Assembly (NCBI RefSeq): GCF_026151205.1
Contig: NC_087073.1
Location: forward strand, 8,161,411 to 8,225,410
Direction: 5' to 3'
Length of the DNA: 64,000 nt
Source of the DNA: Bolinopsis microptera
Taxonomy: Eukaryota > Ctenophora > Tentaculata > Lobata > Bolinopsidae
In this document: positions 34,689-47,400 of the stretch, one piece after another
Position numbering within the stretch: position 1 is the first letter of the stretch
How the letters are laid out: every line of letters begins with the position of its first letter
The notes under the pieces: generated by a model
The model's database searches: none
The model's input: the letters and a program-made list of their open reading frames with translations, nothing else
What the model was told of the DNA's origin: nothing
Position numbers and translations under genes: made by a program

Positions 34689-37600
34689 GGCCGGCTTGCT
34701 GGATGGCGATTGGTCGATTAATTTATTTAACTTTTAAATTATTGTTTTACATGACATGACCTTGGAGCTGCAGGGCAGCTTTTTCGATAGTTTAACATCA
34801 AATTGTATTCGGTTTTATTTCCTCGGAGTTCATGTTTGAGTTATCAGGTGTAGATTGTATATTCAGCGAATCTACCGATTGTATTTCAACAGTCAACTTC
34901 CCTGAATGTGTCAAGTGGCTCAAAATCATGGTTTCACCTGCAGTAGCAGGCAAACGCAACGACACAGGTTCATACAAATATTTTATATTTTCGCGCGCAC
35001 GACATAACATAGTGCAATTCAATGCCATGTGTGAATGACGTGCCTGATAATTTATCTGGGTGAGAATATTTGAGCACGAAAGCACTGCGCACGTGTAGCT
35101 CGTCTCAGTTGCAATCGTGAGTTTCGTCACTGTTACAATTTGTCTCGCTGGTGAACATTGAACTGAGTTAATGCTTCCATCCTTTTATCCTCGTCGTGGT
35201 CACTTGATCACTTATTGGTATTTATCTGGAAGTATTTTATTGTGCGAGTTTAAGATCTTTTATTTATCATCTACAATTTGTCAATTTCTCTTCGACTGCC
35301 TCGCTAAAATTTTCGTCGGAAGAATCTTAACTTACAACCGAACTATGACTATTTATAAAAATGCACTTAATCACTGATAACTATTCCCATATTCACCACT
35401 TATGTCGTTAGTAATTACTGATCCGTGTTCCTACAATATAGAGATTTTCCGTCAGCAATCACAAACTGTACTAAGTTGCTGTTCTTCTATCACAAAAAAT
35501 TGGGTTCAGCGTAGTTTTCCGATGGGGATTATGAGAAATACCATCTGTTATGGCTAGTTAAGGTGTCTAGTTTTGAGTATTTTATGGTGACTTTCTTATG
35601 GGGCTAGTGACGTTTTGGACTTAGTTTTTAGGTTGCTACGGGTAATGAACATAGTCTCTTAGATTTACTTATCATTGAATTTAGTTTTCCGAATACATTC
35701 ATCGTTACCACCTATGTTACGTCAGCATCTTTCTTCTAGCAAGACGGTGTTTCGAGATTTGCCAAGAAGTTTATGCTAATGTACATATATCTTTCAAAAA
35801 CGACGTGAAAATGGCAAAATACTGCTGATGTAATATACGAACAGCCCCGCACCTGGTCCACAGTGACGTATACAATGTAGACAGTAAATATCCAGTATTA
35901 TATCAAGTTACGCGTACTTGTAGAGTGCATATTATGTTGCATAATAACTTTATGAGATGTCCGATTCTGAGTATATGATATTAGGGCTCTCGTGCACGCG
36001 AATTACAGATTCCACCACGATTTTTTCATCGCTGAACCGCTATCATTAGTGCTTTCCTTTAATTTCCAAAATGATACTAATTTTCTAGACATGCAAAGAA
36101 ATATTTTGCGGGCAGTATTGCTAATAACATGACAGAAACCTCAAGAAATCAACCACGGCACACAGAGCAGAACATCATCCAGGACTGACAGAGCTTTAAT
36201 CTTAATAGATAATTGACGGATGTTACTCGTCTAAATTTCTTCGAAGTAGCGCGCCCGGGGCCAGACCATTAACATTAACAATGGTCAAAATAGATAACCA
36301 TCAGAATTAGTAACTTGACAACTTTTGTATCAAATCCACTAATATCTCTAACCGTATCGTTCCGTTTGGGATCAGAGGCTGGTTTTAGCCTACAGCTAAC
36401 TGTGGGCCGGGGTTGTTGGTTTCTGTCGGCCTTGATATAAAACCAAAATCAAGGAGGGAACTCTCCAGTCTTTTATCGTATGATGTTCTCAAATTATGAC
36501 GTTATATATTCAATATTCCAAATACCAAAGCTCAGACTAATAGCTCGCAGATTTTGAAGTCAAGTTTCAATTTAAACGCATGACGATTGCGAATCTTTAT
36601 TGCTTCAAGTTCCCCACAATACGGAGACACCAGCGTAATTTAAACTATTTAACGCGACCAACTAAATGCCAGCTAATCAAACTAGATTTAAGCTCGTTAT
36701 ATGAATGTTCCATTAAAATCTAGAAAACTGCCGAGTTTGCCCACATCAAATGTTAAATAACCACATCAAAAGCTAAATGGACAACAACTGAACAATATCA
36801 AGAAGCTAAATAAAGACATTTATCAACGGAATTGCCGCTAACAACACTACTAGAAATCAGAAATAGAAGAAAAGAAATAGAACCGTGAATAGATGGAGCT
36901 CCTTAGTGACAGTAGTCAGTACGGCTTACTACTATAATACGTATTTTCACTCTTTCACATCTCATATCAGCTGATGATGCGACTACAGACTAATTTATAT
37001 ATAACAAGAAATTTTTAAATGGATTTACTAGAGAAATTTATGACATCTAAAAGTGTCTAAATATCTAGAATCTAGATGATAGTGCTCCCATGCTAGACCC
37101 TGTATTTTCCTCCAAGAGTTCATGATCCTATTTACGTTAACATTAGGCTAAAGTTTTAAGACCCCAGTATGAAACTACCCATTACCATATCCGCCCCTAT
37201 GATACACCTCGACACCCCCTTTAAAACATACAACTTCTTAATTAACCTAATTTCCTTATCGTAATCATGCTCCGTGTTTAGGTTCAATTATGTGGAGTAA
37301 TGAGAGACGAAACGAGATGAAACGAAGATTTCACGGAAAACCACAGGTTTGCGAAAACATTGAAGTTGGACTTCCTGCCAAACCGCACAATCAAGACTGA
37401 AGAGGTATAAAACGTCCCGCAAGGCGCAACTTTCACAGCTTTGTACTAAATTTTAACGTTAATACCACCCCGCATGTGAAAATCATATTCGTAAACGCGA
37501 GTTCAAATAGAGGAGGGACGGAGGAGCAGCCTAACTTTGTGTTTTATGTGTAATTTTTGGCTAGACTAAAATTATTAAAAATGTCGATTATGTAATGGAA

Positions 37601-38290
37601 CGTGATTTATGGTTAAATTAATATGAAATGTTCGCCACACTGAGTACTGACATTGTCAAATGTGGTCGTTGAATTGACCGTTGTATGAAACTAATAGAAC
37701 GAACATTTATGGTAATTTATATTTCCCCCCATTGCAAATATCACCTTCTATATATCACCAACACTCAACAGCCTGTGCTCCCTCTATCAGACCACCTACA
37801 CTTACAGAGTTTAAATCGTCTAATATTACTATTTTCCATACGAATTTGTGCCAGAACTGGGGAGGTCGTTCGCTTCCGGTCTGTCTGGAACTAAAGTACA
37901 GCACCATATTAAATTTAATACTCAGTAATTTATAAGCCAGAACAAATTATTGCAAGAGCGTCTGCAAGATCGGATTCAAGGTTCTCTCCCTAAAGGGCTG
38001 AACACAACACCGTACCTAATCACATTTCTAATCCGATAGCTGAGAGTCCAATAAATGACTATTCTGGTCACATGCGCCGGATCTGCCCCCTGATTGGCGG
38101 ATGTAACAGGGGACTCTGTCTCTAGTGGTGAGTGAGGACCCGGCCTCCTCCCTCTCCTCCTCAGCTGGTCGTTAGTCAGTCCCAGGAACGTGATCATGTG
38201 TGCACTGCTGGAAAAGTAACGAGCACTCCAGCTCAGCTAGCTAACTAATTGAAAGTGTGAAAGAGAACATGCACGGCAGATAATATCAGA
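34689..38290. other. gene-free stretch between LTV1 and the TGF-beta gene
   Basis: 3.6 kb with only short random ORFs. 36213-36290 is a partial copy of the CpG-rich MITE family: TTGACGGATGTTACTCGTCT, then TTCTTCGAAGTAGCGCG, then a short palindromic AACATTAACAATGG region. Nothing else recognised. Confidence 0.45.
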
Positions 38291-38490
38291 CCCGCGTGTC
38301 CAGCCGTAGCAGTAGGCCGGTGACACGCAGACACTACGTCTGGCTGCTCGGTCTCCAGTTCTCACGGTGCCCGGCCGCCACGTGACACTCCCCACCAATC
38401 ACAGAGCTCGCTGCCTCCCCACGTGGGCGGATCGTCAGACTGGTGGACTATGTGGAGGCGCCGGCAAGTCTGCTCACTCGCTCGTTTGTC
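38291..38490 (+). promoter_or_regulatory. GC-rich presumed promoter of the TGF-beta gene
   Basis: A sharp GC-rich island in an AT-rich region, directly before the signal-peptide ATG. It contains two CACGTG E-boxes (38379-38384 and 38420-38425) and a CCAAT box (38395-38399). No close splice acceptor precedes the ATG, unlike several neighbouring genes. Confidence 0.4.
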
Positions 38491-41400
38491 ATGCTGCTAC
38501 TCTCAGTACTTGTTCTGGTGCCCGGTTGTCTGGCAACACTGCGCGGAGGCCGCTTATCTCCCGACACTATGAGAGATCTTCTCTCCCGTGCTGCGCCTGG
38601 CATCGGTCTCCACGAACAGATACCATATGTGTACCAACAACTTGTTAAGATATACGCATACCCCGACAGTATTACTTCCAGTGGCAACACTGCTAGACCC
38701 TATCTGCTAAACCCAAAAACTGGTAAGATAACGAACAAATGTTTAAAGTAACTGCTCGTGATTTTTTACAAACATTTATTTCATAAATGTTACTGGCATA
38801 CATTTAATTAATCATAACCATGTTATAACTCACATATCCATATATGATATCGATATGGTCAAATTCATTGCAATGGTCCTGGAGAATTCCATAATTCGTA
38901 CTCAAGTCACTAGTCACCTTAATGTATTTGTTCCAGAAACCCTAAAATACCTTGAAATATTTGTACCAGCCTTTTTTCTAATGAAGCGCCCTAAATATTC
39001 GACAAATAATAGCAAATAATAATATTTTCATAAGGATTCGACTATAAATAGAAGAGGAGAAGAATAGTGCATTGATGAATTAACTTTCTAGTCTGTAAAT
39101 AAAATACCATACCTTTCGTCGGTGGTAAACTTAATCGCAATATCTATAACATAAATATCTATGCTTCATTTCATATTTAAACATAATGTAAAAGTACGTG
39201 CGACTAACTGCTACCAATGATATAACTGATTTCAAATGATTTTGAGAACCCTTTCATTCTTCGCCCTCTTGAGTGGGTCCATCATATTTGATAACTGAGG
39301 TCGAATTGGGAATATCCAATCTCTACATATTAGTGTAGTAGTCTCTCTCAAATTCAATTAATTTCAAGAACCGGTAAAAATTAATCACAATACGATGATA
39401 TATGTAATTTCCTGGCATTATTTACTGCCAGTGCCAATGATTGCAAATAATTGGGGAATTGGTTTATAAATAATATTAAGTTAAAGAAGATGATTCTTCC
39501 TACGTGAGTACGTGTCTTTTATTGCGTTGAGACTCTACGTTAACTCCAAAGCATGGAAGTTAATATTTATATAAATATTATACCTACAAACACCTAACTT
39601 GAATTGGCTCAGTAAGAGAAAATATTTTCTTCTCCATCGATGTGTTGTTCCTTCTTCCTTGATAATCCAAGTACAAGTAAAAAAGGTCGCACAAAGATTT
39701 ACCCAAATCTTTGTTTTGTCATATTTCATAGATGAAGTGGTATCGACTTTCATTTCTCTGTTCTGCCACTGAAGCTTTTACTCATTTCTTTCTCAGTAAA
39801 ATAACACTTCTCAAAATTTGGAATGATTGTGGTTTTGTTAATTCCATTTCACTTCGATTATTCCTTTGCGGTGATAGCTAAAGAAACTTCTCATATGTTC
39901 GATTAAGTGCGGTTTTATAAAATCTTTTTGATCTTTAATTATTCCTCTGCAGCTATTTCTAAAGTAATTCAACTACTCAATACCCATCACCGACTTTATT
40001 TTAAGACCACATTCCTCATCGACCTCAAAATCTCATCTTCTTCATCACAAAGTTCTAAAAAACTAGACTTCCTTTGTCGGTAACCGGCTGCTTTTCATTG
40101 GATACCCCCACGCATACCGCTATTTGAGTGAATTTATTTATTTATAATATCTATCTTGATAATTTAACGGTCATGAGTGGTTCGCATATTTTCATATCCC
40201 AGAATTCTGATTTACAAAACTCATCGGTCATACGTTTAGCCGCTATAGACAGAGTTCATTGCGTAATATTCCCATACCAGCCAGTTCCTTGATTCCCAAG
40301 CATGTAAAAGCTAACACTTCACACCTCGTGACTGCTTCCCCACGATTACTAACAGTGAAGTTTTTGTGAGCTGCGTTTAAATCTCACAAGCTCGTGCACG
40401 GAGCACGCCACTTGGCAGGGGCTAACTAGCAATGAGCCGTCATTTTTAACATGTAGCTACTTAACTGTTTTCAATCTTCATACTCAAATTCCAACGAGGA
40501 CTCAAGTATGTGTCATATTTATTTGCTGTCAAATCGCACGCACGCGATTTAAACGCGGAACTTGAGCTCCGAGCATGCGAACTGGCCCACCAACGTTCAG
40601 TTAGAGATAATGGTGACCACCATTCATGCAGGCAGTTGCGTTGCTATTGACTACTAACTTTATCTTTTGACTATTAACTGAGAAAAACCACTCCTCCGTT
40701 GAAAATTAAATGCCCACGTGTTCATTGCATCGCACGTGCGAAATCCGATACTAACGATATTGCACGTGTTGCATCTTTTGACGAAATTGGGGCGGTTTTT
40801 GAACGCATCTGACGATAATGCTTTAAACTGTTAACATTCCCGTTTTTTCGATGACCATGTTAATTTTTTAGCGTCCGATGATCTCAGTAGATTCTGGAAC
40901 TTATCACCTTGTGATTGGATACTGATATAAATAGTTGACGCGGAATATTTTCAGATGATCGGACAGATTGCCTGGTGTTACATAGCACACCTTACAATAA
41001 GCTGGTAAGCGTGCAGGAGGCCGAACTTCACCTATATCTTCCTAGCCTCGTCAATGGGAATCCTGGAGATGCAACTTCTATTCTGGTTGGTTCTATTTAA
41101 AGATTAACAAATCGGTTTTATGTCATCGATATTTTTTGAACGTGGAGGAGTTAAGTTTTTCAACTTAAAGAACCAGAGGGGCGAGGGCATTGTTTAAATA
41201 TTGAATTTGATCACGCATATTGCTTGATCCGCGTAAAACTCCTACTTTTGCATCTGAAAAGATTGTCCTATGTTAACGCCTGCGCCCTGCACCGAATTTT
41301 ATATTTTACTAAACTCTCCCTTTCATAAACTATACATATTAATTTTTAATCATTAAATTAATTCTGCAGATTAAAAGAAAGTTACCGTATGGTATACGAG

Positions 41401-44400
41401 AGGATCAATTCGTTCTAAAGTGGTCTGAATCGTGGATTCAACTGAATATCACCCAAAGTATAGAGGACATTGATTTCTGGCTCAGAGACGGGCTGTGTGT
41501 GTCAGCCATTAACGATGAGATCAAGTCTGTTCCAGAACCCTGGAGATTTAGTGAAAATAACACAGGTTCCTAATTTCAATGATGTGTGACGACAATTTTT
41601 ATGATTATCACCATAACTTTTCATTTTGGAAACATTATGCTCTATTTTCTTTTTATAAACTGCCATCATACTACTATGTTCATAATATACAGATATTGAA
41701 TTGAAGCAATTTTACAGATGATTTAGCGTTCGTTGTGGCCTGGTCTAAAGAGATGATGTCAGTTCCCCTGAACATGAAGACCAAGAGATCACACCGGTCC
41801 AGAGACCGGTCCAGGGACCGGTTTAGGGAAACCGCCTTCAATCACTCACCGTTCGGGAAAAATGTTGGGCGAGCAGTAAGTACGAACTTCGTAGTACGAA
41901 TTTTTATCTCGTTTGACAAGTAAATACTCTTTTTTTCTAGTTAAACACATATAAGCATTGTTGTGTATATATTGTAAAGTAGCATATATAAATAATATGC
42001 ATTATACAATTCCTATTATCAGAATAAGTTTGGAGCAGAGCGGTGTGCGTTAGAACCACTATACATCGACTTCAGAGACCTTGGTTGGGAATCCTGGATC
42101 ATAGCTCCGCCAGGGTGAGTCATTCATGAGAAACTTATTGTATAATGTTTATGCGATAATTGAGTTATTGTATGATTTTTATGCGATAATTCAGTTTGAA
42201 ATTTTCTGAGGAACCATGTGATTCAATTATTACTCACTAGTCACATTCTGTATTCACATCACCCGTTTTTTATTTCACTTAGAAAGGGCTTCAAACAAGT
42301 TTCACTGAGATTGCTGTAAAACAGTTCCCTAATAATACTTGTTGATGGAAATTAATGGGGCCTTATCTTTAAAAATAAAGATACTAAAGATGAAGCAGGA
42401 ATATTTTAAGAGTTCATTTGGACAAATCACTGGTAAACCGGCAATGTATCGCTGGATAATGTCTAAAATCTAAAGTCTAATACCATAATTTATCGGATTA
42501 AGTTATTTTGTAAGTTTTAAAATGGCAAAAGCACACCAAAACTTTACCAAAACAATCCCTTAATTGGGCTGAGGTTTAACTTTGTCTCCTCTGACGCATC
42601 CCAAACATAACGTAGCCTTGCCACCTCTGATATCTTTAGCTAGCTCCTTCATACCATGAACAACTCCGTGATACCACACCGGTTCTGAGTTCATGTGATG
42701 ATCATTATTTAACTGAGACACTGGATCACCCCTTCTCAGATGTGTTTCGAACTGCACTCCCTCCCAGTAGCGTCTGTCCTGGTTTAAAAACGAAGTCTCG
42801 GTAACGAGCCCCACTGGACCTGGACAGTTGAAGGAGAAGCCTGGTATCCTGGTGTAGGACGACACTGACTCTGCTATCAGTCCGCCTAGGGAGTGTCCTG
42901 TAAGGTAGTCCGGGTTGAGAGATTCTGCAGCCTGCATTCCTGAATTAATGGCACCTCTCACCTTCTCCCAGCCATCTTCAATTTTCTCTAGACCTTGAAA
43001 CTGATCTGGCATGAGGTGAGCTAATATTTGGTCCGGATCAATCAGATCTAGATTCTGTTGGATGGTTCTGACTGAAGCTGTTCCACGGAAAGCCAGGATA
43101 GTTTTGTTTTTGAATTGTCCAGGTTTTATGACTCTGTAAAGAGCGTACTGAAGGTTCGTGTCTGTCGTAAGGTTCTCCTCGACTCTATGCTGCTTCAACT
43201 CTCGTACATATTTACGGAATCCCACCTTTTTGTCAAAGAAATAGCAATCGTTAGCACATATGGCAGAAGCGAGGAGAATTACCCTCTTCCCCTTCTGAGA
43301 AAAGTTTACTGCCATCGATTGTATCTCCTTTTTACAAGTATAACACTGTGCGCAGCAGAGCGATAATTCGTCTGCTCTTATTGGGGGTTTCTGAGTCTCC
43401 TATAGTCAGGACAACTTCCGAAAAGTTTTCTTTACTCCCTTGTCTGAAAGATAAGATATTATCCATATAAATGAAGAATGAAGAATGAAGAATGGCTAAG
43501 TAATGATTGAAATCTACAGACGACTAAAGCAACTGACAAGTGACAAAACTCGTGGAAATAACTTTTATGAATATTAAGAGCGATTCGCTTTCGATGTACT
43601 AAGTACTTAGTTAGCCCACCAAAAATGCTATGCTCGCATCAACTTTCAATGAGACAGAAAAGTATCAGACATAAATTTAGAATGTGCATGTATGATGCAT
43701 ATAATATGCAATGAATAATTATGTATGTACTATGTATTCACTGATAGTATTACTAAGAATAGCTCATTTCAGCATAATCGAGAGTCATGAAAAGGCTGCG
43801 AGCGATTAATTATTGACGCTGATGGACCTGGCCAAGGTGTCCGGCCCTCAACTCGTGCAGCACGGATATTTGAGTCGTAAGAGAAATCAGAGTTAGGCAA
43901 CTTAAGAATAAACGATAAGAAAGTGAAGATTAAGACATGCCATTAGAAAGTGAACTGGACGTCAAAAAGTCTTTTATTCGATGTCGAAGAAAACTGAACA
44001 ACATATAAATACTAATAGGTAAATAGGCAATATAAAGAGGAAAAACATACATGATACTGCAGGTATAATATACATTATACATGTATCTTGTATGTTGCAT
44101 AACGTTAAACGAGTGCCGTCCATAAAACCCTGCTACACCAATATGTCACTCAAGGCAAGGTACAGAAAATAACATCTTGCTCAAGACTGGCACTATGTTT
44201 AATTATACTAGTATTAGTATTATATGAAGTGCTATCCTAGGATTTCCTTCAAATTCCTGCTCTAATAGAATAATGCGCTGCATGTTGAATGTATTTGAGG
44301 TACTGTGTATGGCATTTCTTAGATTGTTTCGCATCCTCCTGTGGATGTTTTTGCATTTGGCATGATTCCGGATGATGGTCAAGATATTTTGTTTAAGATG

Positions 44401-47400
44401 GAATTCAATAAATATCATACGTTATTAATTATTATATATCATCATTAGCGCGCACTTAGTTCACGTTGGTACGGTGGAAAAATAAGATTGAGAATTGTTA
44501 GTCACTTATTGTTAGTAGACGTATTGATTTGTTGAACAGTAAAGCTTAATGCTGCTAAAAATAAAATATACATTCAACATTCAATATATTCCATGCGGCT
44601 ACTAAACAAACTGATGAGGTATTGGCAAAATATTTCTAGAGATATTCGTCAAGACGATTTTCTCCTAAATAAGAATTTGAGTATCTGCTTCCTCTGTGAA
44701 TTTCGTGACTCCCTGTGGTTCAATCCCAATAACGGTGAGCTGATCATACTGAACGCATCTTTGTCCATTACGGTCGAGAAATCCCTCTGGATATCATCCG
44801 CCATATCGTCCATATGATGTGATGTACCAGGATGCCAGAATGGCTCTGAGTTTAAATGAAGTTCATAGTTAACCTGACTAACTGGATCATTTTCTCTGAG
44901 GTGAACCTCGAACTTCAGTCCCCGATAATGTTCAACATCAGGGTTGAGAAAGGAAGTTTCGTTCACCAGACCCACAGGTCCGGGACAATTAAAAGAGAAG
45001 CCAGGTATCCTGGAGAAGGAGCTGACCACCTCAGACATCAGCCCACCCAGAGAATGGCCGGTTATAAAATCAGGTTTTATCCTATCTGCTGCTTCCTGGG
45101 CTATATTGCAAATCTCCCTAATGGTATCCCATCCGTCCGTCTCATCCAACTGTCCGAACACACTTGGCAGGTACTCCCGCAGAACTTGGCCCGGGTCCAA
45201 CATGCTGATGTCTTGGAGGATGGTGCGCGTAGTTTTAGTGCCGCGTATGGCGAGGACTCGTTTGTTGGAGTGTTCTGGAATGCCTGTTAGTTGGTACACT
45301 GCATACTGGACCTTGTTACTCGACCTCATGTTCTCTTCTACTCTGGGAAAACATAAATAAGCAGAACAAAGCAAGTTATCCATGTCAATACTCACAACTT
45401 TGATAAATCAAAAGCAGCAATGAAACTAAAATGTACAAATTATTAGGATTATTCAAACCTATATTCAGTTAACTCAGTTGCGAATTTGTCCAAACTGTGT
45501 TTTCGCTCGAAGAAGTAGCAGTCTTTAGCACAAGCTGCCAATGCCGGAAGTAGTACTTCCCGCTCTTCATTGGTGAAGTTCACCGCCATTCTGTTGATAA
45601 GCTGTTAACTAGGAGATAACAGAAAATAGAAGAATATACCTTAAGGGAGATTTTTGGACTTTTGCTTCTACTTACAATAGTTGAGTGTGTCCCATATCCT
45701 AGCCTAAAAGTCCGGTTATATATCGTGATCCTGGACCAATATATATGGCAAGTTTGTTAAATATGGCAAATCATAGTTAAATAATATTATAGCTTGCAGG
45801 AGTTTTGGCTTATGCACATTGCACAAAATGTGCCTCAATTATGCTCATCACCAGCTCAACTTGACCCACTACCCAGTTATCCTGCCCATCTAATTGTAAA
45901 CCTTTCAATGAGAGTAATTATAACTTTGTACATCATTTGTTGTGTTAAACTCAGCAATGTTGTACAAGGCAACTTTATATACTACGCTGTTGAATAATTC
46001 AACCTGAGACTGCCTAAAGGCTGCAAATTTGGCGAATTTTTCAGCTTAATTGCGTTTTTTTCTTCCAAGTTTGCCGTACATAAACAAATTTAGGCAGAAT
46101 CGCACTATTTGCAAAATATTACCGCACCTACATGTTGCCTCTGGTAAGAACAAACTCAATGTGAACGGCAGATTTGAGAATAGCGTATCTTACCGGAGTC
46201 AGTAACTTAATCATCGGCCACGACCCACCTGCAGCCAGTATAGTGTATATTTCATAACTAATTGCAAGTTACAAATTAATATGATCATAATATATGATAA
46301 TATTTGAATAATACAATATACAATGATTCATGGCTTCAATGGCGTAACGTTGTTACGTTGCCCCCCCCCCCCCCCCCCCGCTGAAAAAACGCCCTCCTTT
46401 TGGCGCCCCCTCCCCTTTTGGCGCCCCTCCCTAAATTTGAACAAATTAGGTGATTATAGGGGATACGCCAGTAAAATCTCTAAAAAAGTGTGTTTCTAAA
46501 GCAAAACGCGCAGTTTTGCTAGTACCGTAGTTAAGTTTTTCCAAATTGTCCCACATTCAAACGACGATTTGCCCCCCCCCCCTTCAGGGTCGGCGGGGCC
46601 CTTCGTTTCGCCACTGCATGGCTTGATCAGGTTCAATGCAGCTAGTTAAATATCCTTGTATAATGATAATTATCCGACTAGTTTAAAAAGAAGAGGCCAC
46701 ACCAAAATAATGCTAAAATGTATACGTATTACTTATGCGATACATATCCCGTAGCGGAATTTATTACATTAGTTTAAATTAACTCCAAGCGTACCAGTAG
46801 GTAAACTATTAAGAAGGTATCCTGTGCGGGAGCAAAGGGTCTTAAATCTTCATTCAGTAGAGCTTGTTGAACTGTACACAGGTAAAAACATTGTACATTG
46901 TACAGGATGCAGTCATTAAAATTAAGACAAAAGTAAGGCGATGTTGCCAACTATGCAAAACAAGTTGATATGTAGTACAAATGTACTGTATGTATACTGC
47001 TGGTATAGATTATTATATAGACTAGTATAGATTATAGACTACTACCATAGAGTGTAGGTGTTAGCCTTTATGCCGAAAGTGCATGACGTGTGCTCTGATA
47101 ATTGTGGGAGAAGTCTGGGAGTAATATATTATCAGGTCTTTAGACAGTAGTGCCAGCATAATGGTATCAGTTATCATAGCAAAATAACCATGTTTATGTT
47201 GATTAATACAACTGACGTACACTGCAGCACGATGACCGATCGACCTCATTGAAGCAAAGCGGACCGAAATAAAGTGCAATCAAGTGTTCCTGAGTCGTAT
47301 ATGTTTCTACTGAGAAGCTGATAGTGAGAGAGTTATACATTATTCTTCGTAGAAAATACAATGTACAAATTCCATGTGTTGTCCAGCACGTAACTGTTGC

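Noticed and set aside
37976-38197. 73-aa minus-strand ORF upstream of the TGF-beta gene
   Set aside because: Lies in the GC-rich promoter flank, no recognisable features.
38443-38490. Upstream start of the TGF-beta gene at 38443
   Set aside because: That codon is GTG; the ATG at 38491 opens directly on a signal peptide.
44856-45360. ORFs of 138 and 144 aa on the plus strand
   Set aside because: Antisense shadows of the second lipase gene.
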